From: Saprospiraceae bacterium UBA7687
GTDB taxonomy: Bacteria; Bacteroidota; Bacteroidia; Chitinophagales; Saprospiraceae
Assembly (NCBI GenBank): GCA_002482845.1
Contig: DLGT01000054.1
Coordinates: 1 to 33,344 of the forward strand
DNA length: 33,344 bases
Reading direction: 5' to 3'
Position 1 is the stretch's first letter. Every line of letters begins with the position of its first letter. Of this stretch, positions 1-9,000 are shown piece after piece. Position numbers and translations under genes: made by a program. The notes below the pieces were generated by a model. That model made no database searches. It was not told where the DNA came from and saw only the letters and a list, made by a program, of their open reading frames with translations.

Positions 1-159
1 AATCTTTTGATCATCATTCTCACGGAGTGCTTCATCGAGTTTGTCAGCTGTGGATATAAATTTTGACCTTTGCATTTTTTTGGACGTACTGCTTTTTTCC
101 TGCGCTGAGACGGACCACACAGAAAATACAAGAAAAAAACATAAAAATCTCCAAGGCAT
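1..159 (-). CDS. N-terminus of a secreted protein, cut by the window edge
   Basis: An ATG at 159 opens a frame that runs off the left edge (53 codons visible). The first 20 residues, MPWRFLCFFLVFSVWSVSAQ, form a Sec signal peptide with a typical Bacteroidota ...SAQ cleavage site. The rest is charged (EKSSTSKK, then KFISTADKLDEALRENDDQK). The last part resembles the first helix of TPR-type sensor proteins, where repeats follow a similar leader, but too little is visible to assign a family. The start is supported by the signal peptide. Function unknown. Confidence 0.6.
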   Translation of the reverse strand, partial: MPWRFLCFFLVFSVWSVSAQEKSSTSKKMQRSKFISTADKLDEALRENDDQKI

Positions 160-270
160 AATGTCAAAGGATAATCAGATATCCATTCAACGGCAAAATT
201 ACGGATAAAATTTCAAGAAAGCTGATGTTTCACCCTTTGGGGAATGGGTTTTACCAAGTAGAAGGTTTAG

Positions 271-405
271 GTTAAGGTTGAGATTAAGGCTAAAAATAAG
301 ATTGAGGTTGAGATTCAATATAGAGTTATCCCTAAAGACTACATTTCTTAAACATTAAACAAAAAAGATTGAGGTTGAGATTAAGGCTAAGAATAAGGTT
401 GAGAT
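271..405. repeat. Two copies of a purine-rich AAGGTTGAGATT-type repeat
   Basis: A phrase built from AAGGTTGAG, ATTAAGGCTAA and AATAAG occurs at about 271-315 and again at about 367-405, with internal shorter echoes (GATTGAGGTTGAGATT at 300-315 and 367-382). The copies differ by single bases. They lie in the non-coding spacer 160-448 between the truncated secreted gene and the toxin gene. Degenerate GGTTGAGG-like spacers are common in Bacteroidota intergenic DNA; no function is proposed. The remainder of the spacer shows nothing else. Confidence 0.6.
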
Positions 406-448
406 ATTAAGAAAGCAGATTTTGTATTTTAATGGTGTTTAATTATCC

Positions 449-719
449 TTAATAATGAAATATTAGAGAAACTATTGTGATTATCATATCTTTATCATTG
501 ATGTGATAAACAAATCTGTGTTCCAGAATTAATCCTTCTACTCCAATATCCCGAAAGGTCTCGTTTCAATAATTCTGGTTTTCCAATTCCAATCCTTGGA
601 GAATTATCTATTTCTTCAACTAATTTCTCAATTTTTCTCAGAATAGACTTGTTATTTGAATTTGACCAAAAATCAAAATGTAATTGAGCTTCATTAGTTA
701 TTTCCCAAGAATAGTTCAT
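449..719 (-). pseudogene. yoeB: YoeB/Txe-family mRNA interferase toxin with a frameshift
   Basis: The frame from ATG 719 gives a YoeB-like protein: WEITNEAQLHFDFW at the N-terminus, then GKPELLKRDLSGYWSRRIN, the family hallmark around the catalytic Arg. After RINS the reading frame goes off family and stops at 495. Moving by one base at the GG (CC on the + strand, 523-524) restores EHRFVYHINDKDMIITIV and ends FHY with stop 449-451. In YoeB the C-terminal His-Tyr pair is part of the active site. With one G fewer the protein would be 89 residues, the usual size; as written, the 74-residue product lacks the last strand and His-Tyr and should be inactive. It overlaps the antitoxin stop by ATGA. 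A sequencing or assembly error is a serious alternative to real inactivation. Confidence 0.85.
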
Positions 720-919
720 ATTTTTGGAAGTATAAACTTATGAGTTTCTTTCTTTTCCAATTGACTAATACTCTTTGCTAAACTACTTTTGTTTTTTTCT
801 GTACTTAATAGATAATCAGTCTCATCTCTCAATGTACCATGAGGAACATTTAAATCTTCTAGTAAAGAAAGTATAATTTTTCTAGACTTTTTATCTGGAT
901 TTATGATGATTGCTGACAT
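716..919 (-). CDS. Antitoxin partner of the YoeB-like toxin
   Basis: 67 residues, first gene of a two-gene toxin-antitoxin operon; its stop overlaps the toxin start by four bases (ATGA), the usual translational coupling. The N-terminus MSAIIINPDKKSRKIILSLLE looks like a short DNA-binding/dimerisation strand-helix as in DUF2683/YefM-like antitoxins of Bacteroidota. The C-terminal half (TEKNKSSLAKSISQLEKKET) is a charged amphipathic helix of the type that wraps the toxin. The family assignment is from pattern memory plus context. No clear TAnnTTTG promoter was found upstream. Confidence 0.75.
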   Translation of the reverse strand: MSAIIINPDKKSRKIILSLLEDLNVPHGTLRDETDYLLSTEKNKSSLAKSISQLEKKETHKFILPKI

Positions 920-1104
920 AGGAGTTTATTTATTTGTAAATTGGTGAATAACTTGATAACAAAACCGAGTAATAATTAGTTCGAAGATTTTTATATTTTG
1001 ACTTTGATGTTATTATGTTAGCTTTCACTGATCACAGATCACTACATCAATGATCACCAAACATCCCCTTCACCAAGTCAAAACCTATCTTCACCCATTC
1101 TCAC

Positions 1105-1135
1105 TTTACAACATTACTCATTGCCATTACTTTTG
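1105..1135 (+). promoter_or_regulatory. Probable Bacteroidota promoter for the vWA-SIMPL genes
   Basis: TACTTTTG at 1128-1135 matches the -7 element TAnnTTTG. TTTA at 1105-1108 lies 19 bases upstream, where TTTG is expected. A transcript would start near 1141, leaving a leader of about 38 bases before the ATG at 1179. This argues against the in-frame upstream ATG at 1050, which would lie before the promoter. Confidence 0.45.
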
Positions 1136-1178
1136 GACTTGTAATTCATTTTTATTTCACGACATCAATTATCATATT

Positions 1179-2315
1179 ATGAAACTTTCAGTAATTCTTT
1201 TGACCATCATGGTGAGTTTGTTTTCATTATTTCCTACAAAATCAGCTGAATCAACAGCGACTTCTACTAGTAATAAAATCCAAGTAGCGCTCCTGCTCGA
1301 TACTTCCAATAGTATGGATGGACTCATTGAGCAAGCAAAATCCCGACTTTGGAATATCATCAATACACTCACTACACTCAAATATGAAGGCAAAGAACCT
1401 CAAATCGAAATAGCACTTTATGAATATGGCAACGATGGACTTTCTAGCGCCAATAACTTTATTCGTCAGGTGGCACCACTAACTACAGATTTGGATTTGA
1501 TATCTGAAAAATTATTTGCATTACGCACCAATGGAGGCAGTGAATACTGTGGTGCTGTCATCCAAAATGCCGTCAAGTCACTCAAATGGAATGACGGAAA
1601 TGCAGATATGAAACTCATCTATATCGCAGGTAACGAACCATTTAATCAAGGACCAATTAACTATAAAGAAGCCATCAGCAATGCGCTGAATAACAAAATA
1701 TATGTCAATACCATTCTTTGCGAGTCTGATAGCTATGATGAGACTAAAGGATGGAAAGATGGTGCTAATCATGGTCAAGGCAAGTTTTTTGTGATAAACT
1801 CAGATAAAGTATTATCTTATATAGACACGCCATATGACAGAGATATTGATAAACTGAATCATCAACTTAATGACACATATATTGGTTATGGCAAAAAAGG
1901 AAAAGAGAAAAAAATCATGCAAACTACCCAAGATAACAACGCAGAATCTAAAGGTATGGCCAATAAAGTAGAAAGAGCAGTATCAAAATCAAAAGGTGTT
2001 TATAAAAATGCAGAATGGGACATTGTAGATAAATACAAAGACAATCCATCTGCCATCCAAACTATGGAAACGGAAGAATTGCCGGAAGAACTCAAGGGCA
2101 AATCTGCTGCTCAAACCGCTGAATTTATCCAGCAAAAATCCAAAGAAAGGGACGAAATCAATCACAAAATCAAAGACTTATCCATCAAACGTCAAGCATT
2201 TATCGACGCAGAAAACAAAAAATCAGGCAACGATAAAGATGACTTGGGCAAAGCGATAGAGAAGTCGATTATCGAATTGGGATCGAAGATTGGGTATATG
2301 AAGAGTGGTAAATAA
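1179..2315 (+). CDS. Secreted von Willebrand factor A domain protein
   Basis: 378 residues from the ATG at 1179, which begins a clear signal peptide (MKLSVILLTIMVSLFSLFPTKS). The vWA domain starts with IQVALLLDTSNSMDG, in which DTSNS is the metal-binding DxSxS (MIDAS) motif; it continues through the LRTNGGSEYCGAVIQ segment and the strand MKLIYIAGNEPF. The C-terminal third (from about residue 240) is Lys/Glu-rich and predicted helical, with segments such as EELPEELKGKSAAQTAEFIQQKSKERDE. Such periplasmic vWA proteins bind protein or peptide partners through the metal site; the partner is not evident. The SIMPL gene follows after 16 bases and is probably co-transcribed. The frame is open upstream to 1050 but that extension is not signal-like. 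Confidence 0.85.
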   Translation: MKLSVILLTIMVSLFSLFPTKSAESTATSTSNKIQVALLLDTSNSMDGLIEQAKSRLWNIINTLTTLKYEGKEPQIEIALYEYGNDGLSSANNFIRQVAPLTTDLDLISEKLFALRTNGGSEYCGAVIQNAVKSLKWNDGNADMKLIYIAGNEPFNQGPINYKEAISNALNNKIYVNTILCESDSYDETKGWKDGANHGQGKFFVINSDKVLSYIDTPYDRDIDKLNHQLNDTYIGYGKKGKEKKIMQTTQDNNAESKGMANKVERAVSKSKGVYKNAEWDIVDKYKDNPSAIQTMETEELPEELKGKSAAQTAEFIQQKSKERDEINHKIKDLSIKRQAFIDAENKKSGNDKDDLGKAIEKSIIELGSKIGYMKSGK

Positions 2316-2331
2316 TAAAATCGTTAGGATT

Positions 2332-3033
2332 ATGAAATGCCTTATTATGTGTTGTATGGTTATTTTAGCTGTTCAACTTTCGCATGCACAATCATATCCA
2401 TCTGCCGAAAAAAAGTACATTTCGGTTACGGGAAGTTCTGAAGTAATAGTGGTGCCTGACCAAATAGAGCTTGAAATTATTCTTCAAGAGTATAATTGGG
2501 TGAGTAATGGCAAACGTGATTTGTCGAATATCGAGTTAGATATTTTTGATATTCTTAAGAAAAATAATATCGATAAACCAAGTCTTATATTTAGTACCAC
2601 CGATTATTCGTGGTATTACTATTGGTGGAGTTGTAGGAATGACACTTATAGACAAAAATCCTTTAAAATAAAATTAAGTAGCACTACAGATTTTCTTTCC
2701 TTAGTTAATGATTTGAATATCAAAGGAGTAAAATCAATTAGAATTTCAAATTCATCTCATAAAGACTTGCAAAATCTTCGAAAGGAAGTAAAAATTTCTG
2801 CCATGCGTGCAGCAAAAGAAAAAGCACTTTACCTTTTAGAAAGCATTGATGAGAAGTTAGGACAAGTGATGTCAGTAGAAGAAGTACCAGAAGTATCAAA
2901 TTATCATTGGGGAAGAAATCTAAACATGGTGAGTAATGTGTCAGTTTCTCATAATCCGCAAAGTGATGATATAGAGCACGTTTCATCGATCAAGTTGAGA
3001 TATGAAATCAAAGTGAAGTTTGAGATAGAATAG
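2332..3033 (+). CDS. SIMPL (DUF541) domain periplasmic protein
   Basis: 233 residues. The chosen ATG at 2332 starts a signal peptide (MKCLIMCCMVILAVQLSHAQ); an upstream in-frame ATG at 2305 would overlap the vWA gene. The mature part starts KKYISVTGSSEVIVVPDQIELEI, the typical first strands of the SIMPL/DUF541 fold (ITVTGxGxVxxxPDxAxxxxxV). It continues through the helix AMRAAKEKALYLLESI, matching the conserved A..KA..LA segment, and ends in SSIKLRYEIKVKFEIE. Length is normal for the family. SIMPL proteins are periplasmic or outer-membrane-associated; their biochemical role is poorly known. Probably in one operon with the vWA gene. Confidence 0.85.
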   Translation: MKCLIMCCMVILAVQLSHAQSYPSAEKKYISVTGSSEVIVVPDQIELEIILQEYNWVSNGKRDLSNIELDIFDILKKNNIDKPSLIFSTTDYSWYYYWWSCRNDTYRQKSFKIKLSSTTDFLSLVNDLNIKGVKSIRISNSSHKDLQNLRKEVKISAMRAAKEKALYLLESIDEKLGQVMSVEEVPEVSNYHWGRNLNMVSNVSVSHNPQSDDIEHVSSIKLRYEIKVKFEIE

Positions 3034-3198
3034 AAGATTTAACTCAATAATATAGAGTCTACCTACTCCGAAAGTAAAAATGGTATGATAATCAGCAAGG
3101 ATGCTAGTTTAATCAGCGGGTAGAGATGTGTGTTTTGTTTGGTACTTTGTAATTTCATTTAAGGCTAAATAAGAAATGTCACTATTTTTTTGTTTTTT

Positions 3199-3229
3199 TT
3201 GCTTAAGTTAAAAAATGGTTGTACGTTTG
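3199..3229 (+). promoter_or_regulatory. Strong Bacteroidota-type promoter
   Basis: TTG at 3199-3201 and TACGTTTG at 3222-3229 are 20 bases apart, an excellent fit to the TTG...TAnnTTTG promoter of Bacteroidota. The start point would be near 3236. The only gene downstream is the lipoprotein whose signal sequence begins at 3271, so the promoter helps place that start. Confidence 0.6.
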
Positions 3230-3270
3230 TGTTGGATTAATTATTTAACTAACATTTTAATATTCTAATT

Positions 3271-4125
3271 ATTAGAGTTTATTTATTTGCTTTTATTTTT
3301 ATTCTTATTGGTTTTTCATCTTGTAGTAAATCTGAGGTAGAAAATAGTACAGATGGAATTATTACCATGGAAATTGATGGAAAAGAATGGAAGTCAGATA
3401 TCACTAATACTGCAGCTACGATTTCAAATAATATCATTAGTATATCAGGAACATCAGAAGATGGATCTGGCTTAACCATTAGAATAAATGGAACTACAGC
3501 CAAAACCTACTCATTAAATCAAAACAGCACCACTGTAGCTGCTTTTGCTGAAAGTCCAACAACCAATAGTTTTGCAAGTAATCAAGGAAATGATGCAGAA
3601 GCAAGTGTAATTATTACTGAAATAAATACATCTGACTCTATTGTAAATGGAACATTTAGTTTTACAGGTTTTAGAATATTGGACGGCAAAAAAGTTCTAA
3701 TAAAAAATGGCAAAATTAACAATGTTAAGTTAGTAAAACCTGTACCAGTAGGGTCAGGATTTTTTAAATGTAAAATTAACGGTGTTCAATTTAATGGGGC
3801 TTTGCTAGTAGGAACGGTAAATCCCTTTTCAAAAAAAATATATATCGGAGGAAGTAGTTTATCTGCATTTCCAGGCGTTTATTTAAATCTTGATCCAGAC
3901 ATTAATGTAGGGGAATCTCTTTTGGAATCTGGATTTGCTGATAATACAGCACAATGCAACTTGAGTCAGACTGAAATTTTGGAATCTGTCTCTGGGATTG
4001 TTAAAATATCAAAACATGATAAAGTTGCAGGTGTAATTGAAGGTACATTCAGTTTTGATGCAAAAAGTTTAATAAATAGTCAAACTGCGAAAATTACTGA
4101 AGGGTCATTTTCAAGCAGGTATTAA
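3271..4125 (+). CDS. Lipoprotein with two DUF6252-like repeats, apparent ATT start
   Basis: The first ATG of this frame (3367) lies inside the protein, but the frame stays open upstream to a stop at 3250. It reads RVYLFAFIFILIGFSSC, a perfect lipoprotein signal with an FSSC lipobox, beginning directly after ATT at 3271. No in-frame ATG, GTG, TTG or CTG precedes the lipobox; ATT at 3268 or 3271 is the only reasonable initiator. The mature part has two similar halves: MEIDGKEWKSD ... GTFSFTGFRI...GKINNVKL and FKCKINGVQFNGALL ... GTFSFDAKS...ITEGSFSSRY. This [strand-GxxF...GTFSF...G.F] pattern is that of DUF6252-type Bacteroidota lipoproteins. Either a rare AUU start or a point mutation/sequencing error of ATG explains the start. 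Function unknown; surface or periplasmic lipoprotein. Confidence 0.7.
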   Translation: MRVYLFAFIFILIGFSSCSKSEVENSTDGIITMEIDGKEWKSDITNTAATISNNIISISGTSEDGSGLTIRINGTTAKTYSLNQNSTTVAAFAESPTTNSFASNQGNDAEASVIITEINTSDSIVNGTFSFTGFRILDGKKVLIKNGKINNVKLVKPVPVGSGFFKCKINGVQFNGALLVGTVNPFSKKIYIGGSSLSAFPGVYLNLDPDINVGESLLESGFADNTAQCNLSQTEILESVSGIVKISKHDKVAGVIEGTFSFDAKSLINSQTAKITEGSFSSRY

Positions 4126-4662
4126 AGATTGTAGGTTAACTTTAGTAAATATCAAAGAACTTATTTAGGAATAAGCTCGATTTGAAGTCATAAAATTAGT
4201 CTTCATATAATTCACTGTGAATATTATTCTACGGGTTACACTGTAGTTCAATAAATAATATTGTGGTTTTGCCATCTTGGCAAGTATATAATTAAAACAC
4301 TAAGTGTAAGGTTTGTTGCTAAAATCTAACATTTCTTTGGCACTGTCTAATTTCAATTAAATATACTATTTTGAAGTAGATTACATCTATAATTACCTTG
4401 GCTATGGTTATCATTGGACTTATGTAAAATTATGCTTTATTTGCTATTATGAAAATATTTCTACCACATTCTTCATTCAATGTTATTAGATATTTTAGAC
4501 TGTAAATAGATAGATAAACTTACAGTAGAATACCTGAAAAGAATTACCACATGAAATACTTGGACTTATTTAAAAAGTCTTTATGAAATATAATTTCTAT
4601 AAATATCAAGTTATGCAGTCTATTATTTTATAAAAAATAATAATTATACAAATTAATGTTTG
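4126..4662. other. Long non-coding spacer
   Basis: About 540 AT-rich bases between the DUF6252-like lipoprotein and the beta-helix operon. No open frame with a signal peptide or family motif, no long inverted repeat and no RNA gene was recognised. Its right end carries the promoter of the next operon. Confidence 0.5.
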
Positions 4663-4670
4663 TATGTTTG
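4663..4670 (+). promoter_or_regulatory. -7 promoter element of the beta-helix/PKD operon
   Basis: TATGTTTG fits TAnnTTTG. No good TTG lies 19-21 bases upstream, so only the -7 part is supported. A start near 4676 gives a leader of about 53 bases before the ATG at 4729 and excludes the in-frame ATG at 4660. Confidence 0.35.
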
Positions 4671-4728
4671 CAATTATATAAAATATGCGTCTAATGAGGT
4701 GCTACTTTTTTATTTAAAAACCAATGTC

Positions 4729-6003
4729 ATGCAAAAATTACTTTATGTTGCATTCTTGCTCTATTCTATGTCAGCTTTTGGTCAAGTGGCAGTTAGCAGC
4801 AGTCCTTTCCCAATGACTGATCCTTCATCAGTATTAGATATTTCGTCTTCAAACAAAGGTGTGCTACATCCGCGAATGTCAAAAGTAGACAGGGACAACA
4901 TTAATTTGCCTGCTCACAGTTTGATGATCTATCAGATAGACGATATACCTGGATACTATTATAATGCAGGGACCACATTAGTTCCGATATGGCAAAAAGT
5001 AGAAACCAATACATCTATTCTTTCCTTCATAGGTCGGACACCTATAAGTACTTTACCATTTATCATTACGCAACCTGGTTCATATTACCTCAATCAAAGT
5101 TTGACAAGTGCATCGGGTATCACCGTTTCAGCTTCAAACGTGTACATTGATTTGAACGGCCATGCCTTATCTGGCTCAGTAGGAAACACATCTGCTGGCA
5201 TTGCTACTAGTGCAGCATTTCACAATTTAACGGTTTTGAATGGTACAGTTAATAATTGGGGTAAGGAAGGTATTAATTATTCAAACAGTAATACGTGTCA
5301 TTTCGAGAATCTGAAACTCAATAATAATTTACGTGATGGACTTTTTTCTGGGAAGAATACCATTGTTAAAAAAATAATTGCCACTGCAAATTCTCAGGAT
5401 GGCATCGATGTAGGAGAGTCTTCCATGGTAGAAGAGTGTATCTGCGAAATGAACTTAAATGACGGTATAGAATTGGATAATGGATCTATTTGTAGTGGTT
5501 GTTCTGCCAAAAGCAATAGTTTGGTAGGTATTAAATCCACAGGGATGGCTACCATTCAAAACTGTAACGCACATAACAATACTTCTTATGGATTTCAGCT
5601 AGGTATTGGCACGGAAGCAAGTGGAAACAATGCGATGGGCAACATATCTCATGGGTATTATGTGCTAGAAGGGTGTCACCTTTTTGAAAATGTTGCAAGA
5701 TCCAATAGTAATGGTTTTGAACTGTTTGGTAATCACATCATTGTTGAAAACTGTTCTGCAAAAAGTAATACTACCAATGGATTTTCATGTAGTTTTAATT
5801 ATGTGCATCTTCAAGGGAATACAGCTAGCAATAATGTACATGGCTACAATATTTCTGGCACTTCAAACTTGCTCATAAAGAACACTGCCATCAATAATAC
5901 TACTAGTGGATTTACGGCGGTTGCCGGAAATAATGTAGGCACTATTCTGTCAACAGCGACACTGAATACCAATACGAATCCTAACGCAAATATTTCTTAT
6001 TAA
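4729..6003 (+). CDS. Secreted right-handed beta-helix protein
   Basis: 424 residues from ATG 4729, which begins a signal peptide (MQKLLYVAFLLYSMSAFGQ). Residues about 25-100 form a module with DPSSVLDISSSNKGVLHPRM and GYYYNAGTTLVPIW, a type common at the N-terminus of Bacteroidota surface and tail-fibre-like proteins. From about residue 115 (PFIITQPGSYYLNQSL, ITVSASNVYIDLNGHALSG) to the end run roughly 22-residue beta-helix coils rich in Asn, with recurring N-x-x-H/D-G (DGLFSG, DGIDVG, DGIELD, HGYYVL, NGFELF). NosD and PF13229-type beta-helices bind or cleave polysaccharides; here no catalytic residues can be named. It lacks the T9SS tail of its neighbour 17 bases downstream, with which it likely shares a transcript. 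Confidence 0.85.
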   Translation: MQKLLYVAFLLYSMSAFGQVAVSSSPFPMTDPSSVLDISSSNKGVLHPRMSKVDRDNINLPAHSLMIYQIDDIPGYYYNAGTTLVPIWQKVETNTSILSFIGRTPISTLPFIITQPGSYYLNQSLTSASGITVSASNVYIDLNGHALSGSVGNTSAGIATSAAFHNLTVLNGTVNNWGKEGINYSNSNTCHFENLKLNNNLRDGLFSGKNTIVKKIIATANSQDGIDVGESSMVEECICEMNLNDGIELDNGSICSGCSAKSNSLVGIKSTGMATIQNCNAHNNTSYGFQLGIGTEASGNNAMGNISHGYYVLEGCHLFENVARSNSNGFELFGNHIIVENCSAKSNTTNGFSCSFNYVHLQGNTASNNVHGYNISGTSNLLIKNTAINNTTSGFTAVAGNNVGTILSTATLNTNTNPNANISY

Positions 6004-6020
6004 CCAAAAAAATCAATGTT

Positions 6021-9000
6021 ATGAGAACCAACCTTTACACCATAATATTATTTCTGACAGGATTTACAACTATTCAAGCACAACTGACTACTCCTGATAG
6101 TTTTTGCATCTTTATTGACAATATTGAAACTTACAATGTGCTTACCAATGATGCTCCTTGTAATAATACAGCGCAATGTATTGTTTTCCCCGTTTTGCAA
6201 GACAATTGTTTTAGAATTAGCTCAGATGGAGATTTGTCTTTTATCGGCGACCCAAAGACATGTTGTGGCATTCATAATTTATCTTATTTTATCAGAATTG
6301 GCAATGAAACTTCAGACGTCACAGAAGTAACTGTGGAAGTGAAATGTCCTAAACCAGATTGCAGTTTTGTGGAGCTCCCTACTCAGCAAGGATCTGCGGG
6401 CTCTCCGCCTCAAGGTGGTTGTCTTAGCTCATGTGAAAATTCAACAGCAACTTACTTTGTACCACATATTTTAGGCAACCAATATGTGTGGACGGTGATC
6501 GGTGGCACAATGATGGTGGTGGATTCTGGAGAAATAAAAGTGAACTGGGGACCAACAGGATCTGGATTTATAAATTTGGTCATAACAAATGGAACTACCG
6601 TAACAGTGTTTGATTTTTGTGTGGATATCTTAGAAGGTCCTACGGCAAGTTTCACAAAAACGGATAGTATATTTTGTTTAGGTTCATCCATTTCTTTTAC
6701 CAATACAAGTAGTCCTAATTCCACAAGTTTTTATTGGGATTTTGGCGATGGCAATTATTCAAATGATGTGCATCCTACGCATATTTATTCATCTCCAGGC
6801 ATGTATATGGTAACGCTTGTGGCCACAAAAGATAATTATGGTCCGAATGGTGAAGCACTTTGCTGCTGTAGTGATACAATGACCATGAAAGTTACCATTG
6901 ATGATAAACCTGGTCCTGATATTTTATGGATATCCACTGTTTGTGAAGGCGACTCAGTCAAGTATTGGACGACAACTACTGGTTGTACATTGACATGGAC
7001 AGTCAAAGATGCCAATGGTAACATACTACCTTTTACAGGTCAAAGCAACGATACGATATGCGTAGTATGGCCTACAGGTCCAATAGGTCAAATTTCTCTT
7101 CAATTGTCTGGTTGTGTTCCCAATATTTATTGTACCCAACCTGTGACCGTAAATGTACCTGTCATCCAAAATGTAAGTACTATATCAGGTCCAATGGTAG
7201 TATGTGCCGGTCAAAAAGCAACCTATTCGCTCCCTAAATGGCAGAGTGTGCTATATCATTGGAATGTTATGGGTGGTATGATTGTTTCTCAAGATACCAA
7301 TGCCCATACCATAACCATCATGTGGGATAATATGGCGCCCATGATGGGTATGATCACAGGTACTTATGAAAGTAAGTTTCTCAATGATTTGCCAAATCAC
7401 GAAGAAGGTGATTGTAGCGGAATGGCCACCCTTAAAGTTAGCATTTTAGATAAATATGGATTGGCACCAGATCCGAATACGACCGTTTGTGTCGGTGATG
7501 TCAGTACATTAACAACGATAGTCGCAGGACCACAACCTATCAATGGTTATACTTGGACTAGTTCGCCACCTTTACTAGGATTTCCTAATGTGGGCCCTAC
7601 TTCCATAAGTATCACGTGGCCCTCAACAGGCGTTTATACGATTTGTGTTAGCCCCAACGCACCAAATCCATTTTGCAACAACCTAATTTGTAGGTCTTAT
7701 AACGTGATGACTATACCGCCTCCAGATAGTATCACTGGTCCTATGACTTTTTGTCCTGGGGATACACTTACTTACTTTGGCCATAGCAATGAATCCAATA
7801 AAAAGTTTGTTTGGAATATTACAGGTGGTGTCATCGTGGGTGGTTCCAATCCTTACACTGGTGATCCTATAAAAATTGTTTGGAATAATGCTGGTCCGTA
7901 TAGTATCTCACTTGCACAAATGATGCTTAATAATCCAAACTGTATGTCCACACCAATCATCAATATTCCTACAAAAAAAGGTATCATTGGATCACCATCC
8001 ATTATGGGAACGACAGCATGTCTAAACACATTAAATAATTATGCCATCACACCTATGCAAGATCCGGACGCTTCCTATACATGGTCTTTGGACAACCCAG
8101 CAGCGGGAAGTATTGTAGGTCAAGGAAGCCCTAATATCTCTATACAATGGAATAACATTCCAGGCACCTTTACTTTGACATGCGTCATATCTATTTGCTC
8201 AACAAATCTTCCTGTAACTGCTACGTTTACATTATTGCCTATCAATCCTCCTATCATTACTATGAGTGGATTTCTTTGTCCGGGCGGCACTGCTACTTTG
8301 AATACCAGTGGATTCTCATCTTACTTATGGAATACAGGCGGGACATTATCATCTATATCAATATCTTTACCAGGAACGTACACTGTCACTGCTACCAGTG
8401 GAGGTTGTTCATCTATTGGTTCATTTACTGCAAATGCTTCACCACTGCCCGTGGCGAATATATCCTCACCAAGCTTGACAAATCTATGTATAAATGGTGG
8501 TGGATCTGTGGTCATTTACGCATTTTATGATCCAAGTTATTCATACACATGGACTTGCAATGGAAACCCACCAAACAATCCGCCAACGGTGGTTTCAGTG
8601 GCTACCTTGACACATACTAACAATAATGTTGATATGTCATTTGTATATCAGGTCAAAGTAACAGATCCAGCTACTGGATGTATGAATACAAGCAATATCA
8701 TCACTGTCAATCAAGATACTTGCACTACGGGAACGGGCAATGGATGTAACCCATCTTTAGTAAGCGGAAATGTGACCTTGGGTAGTCCAATGTGCAATCA
8801 AGCAACATTTTCTGTATCGCCTAATTTTAGCGTAGGTTCGTGGAATTTTGCTGACTTCCCTAATAATGGTTATACTGGACCTATCAATAATCCAACCCAT
8901 GACTATACATCTGCTGGTTGTAGAGTAGTCTATGCCTATGGTACATCGCCAGATATTAATACTGGGTTGCCATGCCCTGTCTCGCAGTCAATACCTGTAT

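Noticed and set aside
1050..1178. N-terminal extension of the vWA protein from ATG 1050
   Set aside because: It precedes the promoter and gives 43 His/Phe-rich residues before a clear signal peptide at 1179.
4660..4728. Upstream ATG for the beta-helix gene
   Set aside because: It overlaps the -7 box; the signal peptide begins at 4729.
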